The notes below the pieces were generated by a model. The model saw only the letters and a program-made list of their open reading frames with translations, had not been told where the DNA came from and ran no database searches. 64,000 bases of DNA from Arctopsyche grandis (taxonomy: Eukaryota; Arthropoda; Insecta; Trichoptera; Hydropsychidae). The stretch is from the NCBI RefSeq assembly GCF_051622035.1, contig NC_135367.1:13258501-13322500 (forward strand). Reading direction: 5' to 3'. Of the stretch, positions 26,645 through 37,151 are shown in pieces; positions within the stretch are counted from its first letter, which is position 1; each line of letters begins with the position of its first letter. Both the position numbers and the translations under genes were made by a program.

Positions 26645-27480
26645 TGCCATTCAACTTCCACTGCTGGATGAAGACTTCTCCAACCTCACACATTTTCTAA
26701 TTTCGTCCACCCATCTTCCTCGCGGCCTTCCTTTCACCCTTTTACATTCTCTCGGGTAGCATTCCAGCACTTCCTTTGTCCACCTTTCGTTCATTTTTCT
26801 AATTACGTGATCCGTCTACATATTTCAATTTCAATCTGTTAAGTCTTCCCACTTCATCCACTACTCTTGTCATACTTCTCACCTACATATTCCGTTTCCC
26901 ATCTCTCCTCGTGATTTTATTTTATTTATTTCGTAGAACATAAACACTCGCCTTTACAGATCGCACTTATACAGATACAATACAATCAATATACATGAGC
27001 ATTTTACACAATGCGAATTCATAAAAACATCCAGTGATATTTATGGAGAAAGTATTGCAGAATTTTCTAATCAAATTGGCGAACGTCAAGACGCTGAATA
27101 ACTTAAGGTTAGCGAGAGAGATAGGAAAGGAGATACCAAATTTAAAGGAACCGTTACAATGAAAATCAGAACAATTGGCAAACTCTGATGAGTAACGATC
27201 GACCTGGAGTAACAAACCAAGATATGGCCAGCAGCAGGACTCTAGTGGGATTCGAACCTGTGACCTAATTTATAATTTGCTAACCACTAGTCCACGCTGC
27301 TGGTTATGCCGAGCATACAGCGTTCTACACGAATTTGATTGTGTGTAGCATTTTGGCGTTCAATATCCAAGTTATACATTCATACGTCATTACTAGAAAA
27401 ACACATTGATCAAAAATTTTTTCGGGCAGTGGCATTTATGATTAAAAAAGGGGCCCATTCGAACAAATGCACTTCATCTT
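26645..27480 (-). mobile_element. Non-LTR retrotransposon 3' end split by a SINE
   Basis: Pieces 26645-26912 and 27304-27480 together match the copy at 18580-18960. The 391-bp SINE lies between CTCTCCTCGT and TATGCCGAGCATACAG, which are contiguous (one base different) in the other copy. Confidence 0.7.
26913..27303 (-). repeat. tRNA-derived SINE nested in a non-LTR element
   Basis: The minus strand reads CCAGCAGCGTGGACTAGTGG (A-box region), GGTTCGAATCC (B box, 27258-27248), and then the core CCAGGTCGATCGTTAC and an (AAATAAAAT)-type end. Close relative of the copy at 17068-17486. Confidence 0.8.
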
Positions 27481-28188
27481 AATTCCATACGTTTTTTTTT
27501 TTTTTTCTATACTACTAGATATGTCTATTATTTGCTTTGAATATAAATAATGACCGATTATTTCTACTGTTTTATCATCTAATGAAATGCTATCAGGCAT
27601 GCACTAACTATTGTACTAACATATAATTAATTTACTAGAACCACGCGTATAATTAAATTATCAAAAAAAAAACCCCATACATATCAAACTAACGTTAGTC
27701 AGATTGCATTTATGTATATGAATATGTTAAGCGATTTATCACGCTCGAAAAAATGTACATGGAATTATATTAATTCGAATTTATTGTTGCAATCGAATTT
27801 TAAACTGTAAAATAAAAAAAGAAACACGGCGAAACAAATGAGTGTAAGTTTCGATCCGGAAAAAACAAAACATTTGAATTGGTGTTAAATGATTAATTAA
27901 ATATTTAAAATTTTCATTTTCGTTCCGAGCGATTCGACCGATGAGCGTTCAAGTTCCGAATGGCAATTAATTACCTACGGTATAAGTACACGAATATTAA
28001 TTTTTGTGAGTGATGATGCTGTACAATGCACAAACGGAATGTACACAAACGGAAACGGATGTGAGATTCTTACAGGATTCTCATCAATCGCGGTGACAGT
28101 TCGATACAACAAACACGCAGTAGTGGGGGGAGGGCAGTGGGGTTGGGCGGGGTGGGGTGGGTGGGTGGGTGAGTAAACGTATACTGAC

Positions 28189-28324
28189 TGTTGTTGGTGT
28201 CGGTGTCGGTGTTGACGTTGAGGGGTAGACCGCTGGCGACGGAGGCTGCGGCCGCCAGGATCAGAAACAGAAGAGGCAGACTCCCGAGAGGGGCCCGCCT
28301 TCTTTCCACGTCCACGTCCATCTC

Positions 28325-28356
<32 letters not shown>

Positions 28357-28375
28357 TCTGCATGTGAGTCTCCAT
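28189..28375 (-). CDS. LMTK: LMTK exon 1: start codon and signal peptide
   Basis: This predicted first coding exon runs from ATG at 28375 to a GTCAGT donor just below 28189, leaving one base of a split codon that the exon at 14318 completes as Asn. It encodes an N-terminal Gln-Thr dipeptide run (from a TCTGCG hexamer array), then MDVDVERRRAP and a strong hydrophobic core LGSLPLLFLILAAAASV ending ASG, a typical signal-peptidase site. A second in-frame ATG at 28321 would give a compact 31-residue signal peptide, so translation may start there. After cleavage only about 20 residues stay outside the membrane. A clear stop-free coding phase and phase match support it; there is no transcript evidence. 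Confidence 0.7.
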
Positions 28376-28740
28376 CTCAGTCAGCGGGGGCGAAGATGGT
28401 GTCGAGGGTGAGGGCGAGGGGTGGCGAAAGTGGTTGCGGCGGGCTGTGCCCCCCCAACACCCGCACGCCCGCGACCATTACGAGCGCACTTGCACTCGGA
28501 GCGGACGACGCAGACACGCAAACAGGCAAAACGCACAGACGCACCGCACCGCACCGACCAATCACGAGCGAGCCGACGAAGCGAAGAACCGACGACACGC
28601 AAGCCCAATCGGAGCGGGTCGCGGCCCGATACTGGCGCGGCTGCGGCTCGGACGACTCACATGCCGGCCATGTCTCGTTTGTCAACCGAGATCACTTGGC
28701 CGTAACGTCTACGTCCGGCGCCATTATTGCAATTGATCAT
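28376..28740 (-). promoter_or_regulatory. CpG-rich 5' flank of the LMTK gene
   Basis: Just upstream of the LMTK start the composition shifts sharply to GC- and CpG-rich DNA, in strong contrast with the AT-rich surroundings. The long open frames here (both strands) are a side effect of that composition. It probably holds the 5' UTR and core promoter. No TATA box is obvious. Confidence 0.4.
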
Positions 28741-28923
28741 TATTTTCGATGCCACAAAAACACCTGCGATATCCCATGATAACGTTGGACCAATTTAATT
28801 ATCAAAGTATCGATTATTTAACAGCACCATACATTTTTTTTTGTTTTTCACCGACACATTTGATTGGTTCGAACCAACAAATGAAAAAAAAAAATGTCGT
28901 GGTTTCAACGATGTTTATCTTAC

Positions 28924-29315
28924 CAGTAGCGTCGCCCATGCGGGGAGTGCGGTCTATTTTTGGAGCGACACCAAATTATTCAACTTGAAAAACGCTAATT
29001 CAACATATGTATTTGTTGTATGACGGTCCTCGAGCGTCTACACGCCACATTACAATTTCTGTATGTATGTATACAGCTTTCTGTGTTTATTCAGCTACCG
29101 CGAAATCCGTCCGGCGTAGCTATATAGTATTGAATATGAGTCATAATTGGTTTTTGTTCGAATTCCTGGGAAACTTCAGTCAGACGGAGACGCAATCCAG
29201 AAACAACGTTTGAACTTAACTTCTCTTTTGGCGCTTTTCTCTCATAATATTTAACAAATATAAATAATTATTAAAAAATATTTTTTAGGTGACACCACTC
29301 CTAGCGACGCCACTG
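28924..29315. mobile_element. hAT-like MITE upstream of LMTK
   Basis: Left end CAGTAGCGTCGCC and right end (inverted) CAGTGGCGTCGC are similar. TCTTAC flanks both sides directly, which is shorter than the usual 8-bp hAT duplication but may be a decayed one. Confidence 0.5.
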
Positions 29316-29390
29316 TCTTACAGTTTACTATTTCAGCGAACATACTTAATAGATATTTACCTGCATTCACATACGCATGCGTATTTTTTA

Positions 29391-29475
29391 AAAAATGGCA
29401 AAGTATGAAAACGATCGGATAAGAGCCAAAATTTTTCCATAATAGTGATCGTAAGTGAAAGTAAGAAGAGGTTAG
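29391..29475. repeat. Short dispersed repeat, shared with 35711-35795
   Basis: Both places read ATGGCAAAGTATGAAAACGA, then TCGGATAAGAG and TCGTAAGTGAAAG. They differ at only a few positions over about 80 bp. No ends or coding capacity are visible. Confidence 0.7.
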
Positions 29476-31768
29476 TAATAAAAATGGTCCATATTTTATC
29501 ATCTTATTCAGAGCCCCACCGCACCGTCCAATTGTGCAAATCACACGGCGGCCGTCCACAAACCCAAAAAATCTCAGGTCCCCTTTCATTATTACTCGAT
29601 GTGAAACAAAAATCGAAAAGGCGAACAATGGTAAAAATAACACTTTTTTCTAGATGTTTGCCAGATGTTATAACGGCCGCCTTTTATGCATATTTTGTAC
29701 TGAGTAACTATTTTAGAATGCAAACCCATACAACAAGGTTGTGACCGTGAACAAGGAAAGTGACCGTGTTCGGTGCAATAAATTTTATTTACGGCGTACA
29801 ATTCTTAGAATTAGTTCAAAGCTTACAATATTTGAACGCCACTCAGATGACGATTAGTTGGCGAAAACGCACGTGCTCAGCAACCCTGCCATACAAATAT
29901 AATATCAACGAAGTTTAATACTTACAAATTTCTCCGAAAAGTATCACTTTTACGACTCAAAAGTTACGAAATTTTGATTACGTGAGTTCTCTTCGGTCTT
30001 CCCTCGATCGTTTAAAGAATTTTATAAAATTATAACTGTGTTTTTATAATATTATTTAAATTAACGATATCTCGACGGAAGACTAAACGTTTATAGGGCG
30101 CACAATATAAATTAATAAAAAAAGCTAAGTTAGAAGAAAATTAATTAGAATTATTCGGGATCGCCTTTAAAATGTATTACAACTAACAATGTGGTCGGTT
30201 CGATCGCTTGTGGATCTCATTTGAATCTATAGTATCAAGAAATAAAAATGAAGTGATTGAAAATGGTGAAAAAAATAGAAATGGGGGGGGGGGGAGGCAG
30301 CAAAAGTATTTTTGACACAGGCAGCCGAGCTCCTCGAGGCGGGCCTGATCTTATTTCTCTTCTTAGTCGAAAACTCTGACCTCGTAGATAAATATATATG
30401 TACTTTCAAAATTGATATTATTTTCTTTCGATGTTTCGATGAACAATGTTAATAATTTGGTGTGCGTCTCGATCTTTTAGTCTTCAATGTGGAGAAAAAT
30501 GTTTTGTAAACAGTCTAGATATTTTAAGTTCAAAATTCATTCTTGTAATTGTTCTTCGAATCCATATAAGTACGTTAAAATTATTTTTCAAACCATGAGT
30601 TCAAAAGTTCACATACAACTAAACAATGTAATTTTGACATTCAATTGTATATTATTGAATTAAATATATATTTAAGGTCGAATCTAAGCAGCTAAGTATT
30701 ATCACTTATTATTATATTAATCATTATAATTATGTATGTATGTATAAATTTAAAAGTAATCCATGGAAAATAAATTTCCTTATGACAAGATATATTTGAA
30801 ATAAAATAATCAATTAAAATTATTGTATTTAATTAACAAATAAACCTAATCAAATACTTACAATGGTCAATTTCAATCAATTACCTATTATCCAATACAT
30901 CTTTGTAATGATATACATAGATTGTAAAAAAATGTAGTCAAAAATAATTGTTTCTCCGACAAATACATAGATAAAATGAAAATCAATAATGATAATATTT
31001 GGTGACCATTATGGTCATTTTATTTGAAAATAAATGCAATAAAATAAATCCAAACACAGTGTAACTTTCATAACAGTTGATTTCAAATTAAAAAAATGGA
31101 TATGAGCGAACAAATATGTATAAAAATTAATCTTTGAGAATTACGTTAAAATATAATTCGGTTACTTTTAATATGAACAGATTTCAAACAAGCATTCATT
31201 CACTCATTCACGCAAGGAGATATAAATAATATCACTGAAACTGGGTGCATAATTGAAGACAAAAAAATATGAAAACTGCATCATAAATAACTCTTATAAA
31301 TACACAATAGTTATAAATAATAAGCTAAGACAATAAATTAATGTGATAAAGTAATTCCCAAATGTAATTATAAAATATATGGATGTAAAAAATAGAAACA
31401 AACAGTTTTGAAAATGAGTATCAAAATTGTATCTATTAATTTAGAATAGCAAATGTACAATACAAAACGGCATTAAATCTGCTTGTTTTATAAATTATTA
31501 TCATAATGAGAAAACATATCTTACGATGGTGCAATATTGAAACGGTACAAATATTTTTAATAACTTAATCTTAAAATAATGAATTTGTAGTGAAAATTGT
31601 GCAAAATTAATATTCGTCAGTTCCGACCTAAAAATAAGTAGCCACATAATTAAAATTGAAGTCTGTCATGCAAATTATCATTTTAAAACGAGCCACAGTT
31701 CCGTAAACGTTCTTATAATATGTACGATTTTACACATCACAACTCTTAGCGAATCAAGTTTTTATTTT

Positions 31769-31948
31769 TTATTTATTATTAATAAGATTTTGGGTTTCCA
31801 CCAAATTTTTCATGATGTTACACTCCAATTCCAATTTTTCTTTTTCTAATAGTAACACTTTATGTTCCAGTTCCAAACGCTCCTTTTCCAACTTCATGTT
31901 TTCCTGTTCTTCTTGCAGTTTACCCGTTTCGCTGAGCAGTTTTTCAGC
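31769..31948 (-). CDS. Terminal exon of a small coiled-coil protein
   Basis: A 60-codon exon follows a good acceptor (TTTTATTTCAG) in phase 0 and ends at a stop at 31769. It encodes AEKLLSETGKLQEEQ followed by a highly charged Glu/Lys/Leu helix with LEKERLELEHKVLLLEKEKL, a clear coiled coil. The only phase-0 upstream exon I could propose on this strand is 37151-37104, which would give a 75-residue protein. Similar Glu-Lys-Leu ends also occur in Myb/SANT-type transposon-derived proteins, so other upstream exons are possible. Function unknown. Poly(A)-like AATAAA motifs lie just beyond the stop. Confidence 0.55.
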   Translation of the reverse strand, partial: AEKLLSETGKLQEEQENMKLEKERLELEHKVLLLEKEKLELECNIMKNLVETQNLINNK

Positions 31949-32062
31949 CTGAAATAAAACAAATACATAAATCAATATTGAAATTAATTAGAAAAAAAAA
32001 GAAAACGCCATCCACTAAAAAAATACCTATTGAATTTAATACTAATTGAATTGATTATATTC

Positions 32063-32593
32063 CTAGAGTTCAGTGCGTTGTACATATTGAGGCTTGAGCT
32101 CCTCTATCCGTTTAATAAAGTCAGTCTTTTCTATGCAACCGTCACACGTTTCATCCCAGTCGTTGAGAATCTTCCTCAGATCGCGCACCTTCAGCTTTTT
32201 CAGATCGACCGAATTCAGATCGATCTCCTTGTCGAAACGCAGTTCACATATTTGAGCATCCATCTTTTTGAGCTTCTCGCATATCTTAGTGGAGGGCATG
32301 GACCAACTCATCGGCTTCGACAGCTCGCCGAGGATGCCGGTGGCGGACTCCTCGAGGCCACCCAAATAATAGCAGAATCTGTTCTCTTTGCTTTTGGTGC
32401 TTCGGCAGAAATTCTTGAACTCCTGCTCGATCTTTTTGGGAACTGATTTGACGCTGTCCTCCAACGTGGCTCCGAATTTATCTATGGTTTTGATGCAAAC
32501 CTCGCAGTCGCCCTCTCGAAGAGACGTTCCCGGTTGCGTGAAGACGCAGACCAGGCTCACTGTCAGCCAATACCAGTTCGACCAGTTCGCCAT
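32063..32593 (-). CDS. Manf: MANF / ARMET, complete, single exon
   Basis: A 176-residue frame has a signal peptide (about residues 1-25), then REGDCEVC and eight cysteines in the mature part at 30, 33, 63, 74, 105, 116, 150 and 153, the MANF/CDNF pattern. The saposin-like N-terminal half is followed by a SAP-like C-terminal half with the CDGC motif (150-153) and the ER-retrieval end RTEL. MANF is a secreted and ER-resident neurotrophic and stress-protective factor; in insects it supports dopaminergic neurons. Length matches the family (about 175-182). The coding region has no intron and no defects. A short CCAAT- and CpG-rich promoter with an ERSE-II-like site lies at 32600-32760. It sits 114 bp from the coiled-coil exon on the same strand and may be nested in that gene's intron. 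Confidence 0.95.
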   Translation of the reverse strand: MANWSNWYWLTVSLVCVFTQPGTSLREGDCEVCIKTIDKFGATLEDSVKSVPKKIEQEFKNFCRSTKSKENRFCYYLGGLEESATGILGELSKPMSWSMPSTKICEKLKKMDAQICELRFDKEIDLNSVDLKKLKVRDLRKILNDWDETCDGCIEKTDFIKRIEELKPQYVQRTEL

Positions 32594-32680
32594 CGTCGTG
32601 TCTGGGTGCGATCGTCAGGACTTGTGTCAAACTGGCGGCGAGACGAGTGGAAGTGAGCCGGTCAGAGTTGGCGACACGCG

Positions 32681-32691
32681 ATTGGTGCACG
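32681..32691 (+). promoter_or_regulatory. ERSE-II-like / XBP1-type element in the MANF promoter
   Basis: ATTGGTGCACG matches the ER stress element II consensus ATTGG-N-CCACG with one mismatch. On the gene's strand the adjoining TGACGTGC holds an ACGTG core used by XBP1/ATF6. It is about 90 bp upstream of the MANF ATG. Further CCAAT boxes flank it (for example 32710-32716). Confidence 0.5.
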
Positions 32692-33441
32692 TCACTATAA
32701 CCCCACGCCGACCAATCACGAACGCCGGCTCTCGTCGCCATGTGTCAATCGGCACATACCACCAACCTAACGATGCTAATTTCATAGGCTGTGGCTTGCC
32801 TATTTTTAAAACTACATTATTTGCACACGTGGAAAATAGAGATCAATAAATGTGAACGCCATTACGAAAACGTAGAAAAAGAAAAACAAAATAACTCGCT
32901 TTATTATTCGTGAGCTCCAAGAAGAAAGTCGATAAATATTAAGTGGCTTGAGTGATTGATCTTTTCGGTAAATGGATTATTTCGCACATTGCGATCGCGC
33001 GCACCACAATCTTTGCCACGAAAATTGCGAATACGTATTATCTGGCCCTGCGCTGCAAACGATTGTCAATTTTAAGAATTGCCAATCATCAATGTACATA
33101 CATCGAAATGTCATCTGCGCAACCCCATAAATATCTCGTCTTTCGTACATGCTGAAATTCAAACAGTTAAATGCAATCGAAAGAGCATGCAGGCTGGTGG
33201 TTTGCAATCATTTGCAGCAAACCCATTATCTGGCACTCGAGTTTCTCGTTAGTATGATATTTCACGTGGGTAAATCTCGATGGATGGAATTTTCGGGAAC
33301 CAGATGTTCCGTGATCGAGATAAAGGAAACGTGCGCGAGATCGTTTTGTGCGGAATAATCACCGAACCGTTCATTTCCGCATGAAAACTTGGATATTTTT
33401 TGAGGAATATTTTTACGCCACCCTCTCTCCCGGTAAACGGG

Positions 33442-33737
33442 TTACATCCCAAATGTGAATCGCTAATAGGATAACCGCCGCTACGAAAATCGCTCGCTCG
33501 CGCGGATCTCCTGTCGTACGAAAATTCGTCACACGGGAAATTTGCCGTACAGAAAACTGCACAAATATTGGTCAGCAAATGCTTTTTTTTACGAGATTTG
33601 GGCTATTTTGAGCAATATTTGGGCAGTTTTCTATACGGCAATTTTCCTGTGTGACGAATTTTTATGCAATAGGAGATCCACGCAAGCGATTTTCGTAGCG
33701 TCGATTATCCTGTTAGCGATTCACATTTGGGATGTAA
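33442..33737. mobile_element. Fold-back (inverted repeat) element
   Basis: Arms of about 135 bp (33442-33577 and about 33601-33737) are inverted copies: TTACATCCCAAATGTGAATC on the left and its complement on the right, with TCGCTAAYAGGATAA and AAATTCGTCACACRGGAAA inside. The loop is about 25 bp. No target duplication is clear. Confidence 0.75.
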
Positions 33738-33950
33738 TCACCGAACCTCTCTCCCTCCCACCTCCTCATTCGTTTACACGGCTACAACTATTCAAATGCT
33801 TGATTTTAGAACATTAATGTCCCCACGGAAAATAATACTCGGAAAAAAATGTTTATATTTTGTTAGTTACTTAACCATAACGTTAATGCAAGTGCGAAAC
33901 GTGACGTGAAATGGTGATGAATATTCAATGCCTACGTACAATTTATTTAG

Positions 33951-34395
33951 CCAGCAGAATGGCTCGGTGGTTTATGTTTAGCACCGAGAGATTACTGGTT
34001 TCGATCGCGTGCTAATCTTTAATATTAATATTGCTGGTTAGACTTGGATATTGATCTCCAAGTCTCCAGGTCGATCGTTTCTTATCAGACTTTGTCAATT
34101 TATCTGATTTTCATAGTTGAAACGGTTCCTGAAATTGGCAAAAATCATCCGACCCGCTGACACAAATATCTGAGTACGATTTATGTACAATATGTAAAAA
34201 TTTATGTATAAGTCCAAATCCATAGATGTCTCAATGGATTAATTAATTGTTAATTTCGTGTTCAGCCTCTCGAAAGACAGTGATTCATGTAATAAAAATG
34301 ATGCAATATTTGTAATAAATTGTGTAGGAAGACGCATTGGGGTCTACCTGTCAGGCATTCCTGGTTTATATCTATGTAAAAATAAAAATAAAAAC
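33951..34395 (+). repeat. tRNA-derived SINE (tail type 2), full length
   Basis: The head has TGGCTCGGTGGTTTATG and a B-box-like GGTTTCGATC. The core CCAGGTCGATCGTTTC, TTATCAGACTTTGTCAATTT and GAAACGGTTCCTG is shared with the SINEs at 17068 and 26913. The tail GGAAGACGCATTGGGGTCTA, CATTCCTGG and (AAAAT)n is different from theirs and matches the fragment at 2195-2310. Confidence 0.8.
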
Positions 34396-34630
34396 TTCCA
34401 TAAGAAAAGTTTGGTGCTACTTTAGTATGCATGTCTATATTTAGGTCTACGTTAGCATGCGATCTATGTACATACCTTTGAATCGCAGTTGACTATTTTT
34501 TTATTTGTATCGTAGCAACGACCTGTTTATCATAAATTTTTTTTCCTGCCGCCCCATAATGCTGTCGAAGCATTTCTATCAAAATATCATCAGCAGCGAA
34601 TAAAATACCGACCCTAACAACCTAATCTTA

Positions 34631-35573
34631 TGGTGCGTGCGCACCAAGCCAACGAACGGCCCACAGGCCAACTTTAAAAACCAGTAGCGTACAAAATATC
34701 GAAATAAAAATTAAATTTAAAAATTGAAATTTAATATCAACATTAAAACTATTATTATTATATTAAAATTAAATTCAAGTATCAAAATAAAATTATAATC
34801 ATTATATTAAAATTAAAATTAAATATTGAAAGTTAAAACAGAACATGCACAATTTAAATAAATTTTCGAGATTGACCTAAAATTAGATCATCAACAATCA
34901 CATACAGGTAATCCTCGACTTTTGTTTGTCGAAGATGTTTTGACTTACGAAGATACGCACTAAGATCGAAAAAAAATCAAAGAATTATTATTTTTACTTC
35001 CCCGAAATGCGCAGTTACTGAGAATATATCATGTATTAGTATGGGTGATCCAACGATTTTTGCTAACCCGGGGTGTTGTCGGTCACATCAAACGGATTTT
35101 TTTATTCTTCAATTGTTTCTCTCGTCGAAATAAATCAAGTAATTAAATCATTTCAGAGGTAAAATTTATCGGATAATGTGTGATTATTAATTTTATTTCG
35201 ACGAAAGAAAAAAAACCCTTTGACAAATCACCGATATCCGACACCACGTTTTTTTATGAATTGTTTTTTTTTATCGATCATCCAAGTGGAAATACAGTAA
35301 CATCTCATGACGACTTTAACAATATTTTTTTTCGCTCGTACGCAGAGAAATTATAATATTTCTCTGGTTTTAAATGCGGTATCGTCGTAATTCAAAATAT
35401 TGTTGTAATTCAAAACATCAACGATGATCTAATTTTAGCTCAATCTCGCTCTTTAGCTTGATTTTGATATTTAATTTCAATTTTAAAATTTAATTTTTAT
35501 TTCGATATTTTGTACGCTACTGCTGGTTAAAAAGTTGGCCCAAAATCGTCGTTGGTTTAGTCCGTAAGCACCA
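34631..35573. mobile_element. 943-bp fold-back DNA element with TTA duplication
   Basis: Long inverted ends start TGGTGC and share GTAGCGTACAAAATATCG and AAATAAAAATTAAATTT over about 150-250 bp. TTA flanks both sides (34628-34630, 35574-35576). It interrupts a CCCTAAC-type repeat whose uninterrupted copies are at 23590-23682 and 35805-35895. A smaller inverted repeat sits near the centre (about 35070-35245). No open frame. Confidence 0.8.
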
Positions 35574-35804
35574 TTAGATGATTTATGCCAACCCTAACTT
35601 AGCCTATCCTAACCTGACCCTTAAATAAATAGATGTTGGCTGCTAAGATTTTTTTTTTTTAATTTAATTACATCAATATTTTCAAATTATATTGATGACC
35701 AAACCGAGCAAAATGGCAAAGTATGAAAACGATCGGATAAGAGGCAAAATTTTTCCTTAATAGTAATCGTAAGTGAAAGCAAGAAGAGGTATGTAAAAAA
35801 CATA

Positions 35805-35895
35805 TATTAGCAGTCAACACCTACTTATTTAAGGGTCAGGTTAAGTTAGGGTTGGTCCTATTCATTTAAGATTAGGTTTTTAGGGTCGGTATTAT
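35805..35895. repeat. CCCTAAC-type dispersed repeat, copy 3 (reverse)
   Basis: The complement reads ACCGACCCTAA, AACCTAATCTTAAATGAAT, ACCAACCCTAACTTAACC and GGTGTTGACTGCTAA, matching copy 1 and the split copy around 34631-35573 (34605-34630 plus 35574-35648). Confidence 0.7.
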
Positions 35896-37103
35896 TCAGT
35901 CTCACTGTCACACGGGAGAACTGAGACAGTGAGACCGCATATTAAAGTAAAAATGTGAAGGAAGATCGCATACTAAAGTAGATACATATGTGAAGGTAGA
36001 CATAATTTTTATATTTTTTTTAATTAAAGCGCAGAAATCACCCTAATCACCTTATTATTATTATTTGAGTTTGATTGAGTTTGATTTAAAATTCCCTTTA
36101 ATCCATATTTCACATTCAAAGATCTTCTAGGATTTTTAATTTTATTTTTTTTATTGATATATTTAACTCTCACTTATCCATTTATACTTAGTGACCCAGA
36201 TAATTTCATTTTAACTAACCCCTTAGTAACCCCTCCTCATATTCAACTGCGTTTAATAATAATTAGAATTATTTTCTGCGTTTTATTTTTAATTTTTTTG
36301 AATAGACATGAACACATAGTGGCACACTGAGGTAGAGGGACAGGAGGCCCTGGCCTACCCAACACCAAAGGCATTCCATTCAGATGCCTTGTGTGTAATA
36401 AGAAACAAAACTTTGAAAAATTGACTTAAAGGATATTTTATTAAAATTATAAAAATATTTTTATTCGCTAAATACCCCCTCCCTCTCCTCCATCTTAAAG
36501 ATTAAATTCTGGATGAGCTATTGGACACATATTTACATGTAAAAAATTGTGAATATTTTTAATAAAATATAAATTTAAATATATTTAATCTGAACTTTAA
36601 AAAAGTGAACAATATAATAAGATAGTAATTAAAAACAATTGATCCTTCAATATTCAGCAAATATAATACATGAAAATATGAAATAAATTATGTATTTTAT
36701 ATTTTACGTGTACATGGAATCTAAGGAAAACTTAAAAAACTTTAAAAAAAATATTGATCCAATGAATCGCTTGCAAACATTTTTTTATTCTACATATATT
36801 ACATATATAAGATCGAAACAAAATGCGTAACAATTTTAATATGTAATTGACATTCGGTACATTTAACCCCAATGTCAGCTGATAGGGTTAAGCACGTGTA
36901 TGTACATATATAGAACGTGTTCTACATATGTATGATGTGTGCTTTCTCGATATCGTTGTGATAAACTTTCTGGAAAACTGTTACTTACGTTATTCAATAC
37001 ACATGTACAAGAAATATAAATACAAAATGTGCAATAACAGTTAATAGCGCTTTTACAGCACGTTTAAACGTAATTATTAGTGGTTGAGTAGTAGTTTTAT
37101 CAC

Positions 37104-37151
37104 CTCGAGAAGCAGTGCCGACTGCTGAAGTTGACTATGGTCTTCTTCCAT
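37104..37151 (-). CDS. Predicted first coding exon of a small coiled-coil gene
   Basis: ATG at 37151 in a good context (GCACAATGG) starts MEEDHSQLQQSALLLE, followed directly by a GTGATA donor in phase 0. The upstream DNA (37152-37265) is locally GC-richer. Joining it to the exon at 31948-31769 keeps frame and extends the coiled coil, giving 75 residues and an intron of about 5.2 kb that would enclose MANF. The sequence is short, so the call is tentative. Intermediate exons cannot be excluded. Confidence 0.35.

Larger units (their letters stand above)
14319..28188 (-). other. LMTK intron 1 (about 13.9 kb), no further gene seen
   Basis: Contains the elements listed separately between 15308 and 27480. 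The remainder (for example 14330-15300, 15870-17060, 19530-20950, 21640-23580, 24600-26640, 27480-28180) is AT-rich and shows no coding signal, tRNA or recognised repeat. Confidence 0.55.
28741..31768. other. Intergenic region between LMTK and the coiled-coil/MANF locus
   Basis: Holds the MITE at 28924-29315, a short dispersed repeat at 29391-29475 (shared with 35711-35795), and a G homopolymer near 30285. The rest (29480-31760) is AT-rich with no gene, tRNA or repeat that I can recognise. Confidence 0.5.
32764..37103. other. Repeat-rich interval between MANF and the predicted exon at 37104
   Basis: Contains the fold-back at 33442-33737, a SINE, the 943-bp element at 34631-35573 and CCCTAAC-type repeats. 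Stretches 32830-33430 and 35900-37100 show no gene or recognised repeat. If the coiled-coil model is right this is intronic. Confidence 0.5.

Noticed and set aside
28377-28779. Several overlapping open frames on both strands near the LMTK start
   Set aside because: They follow from high GC (few stop codons) in the promoter region; no frame resembles a protein family.
34605-35895. CCCTAAC/CCTAAT strings that recall insect telomere repeats (TTAGG/CCTAA)
   Set aside because: The strings are not in tandem and belong to a dispersed repeat with a fixed longer sequence.
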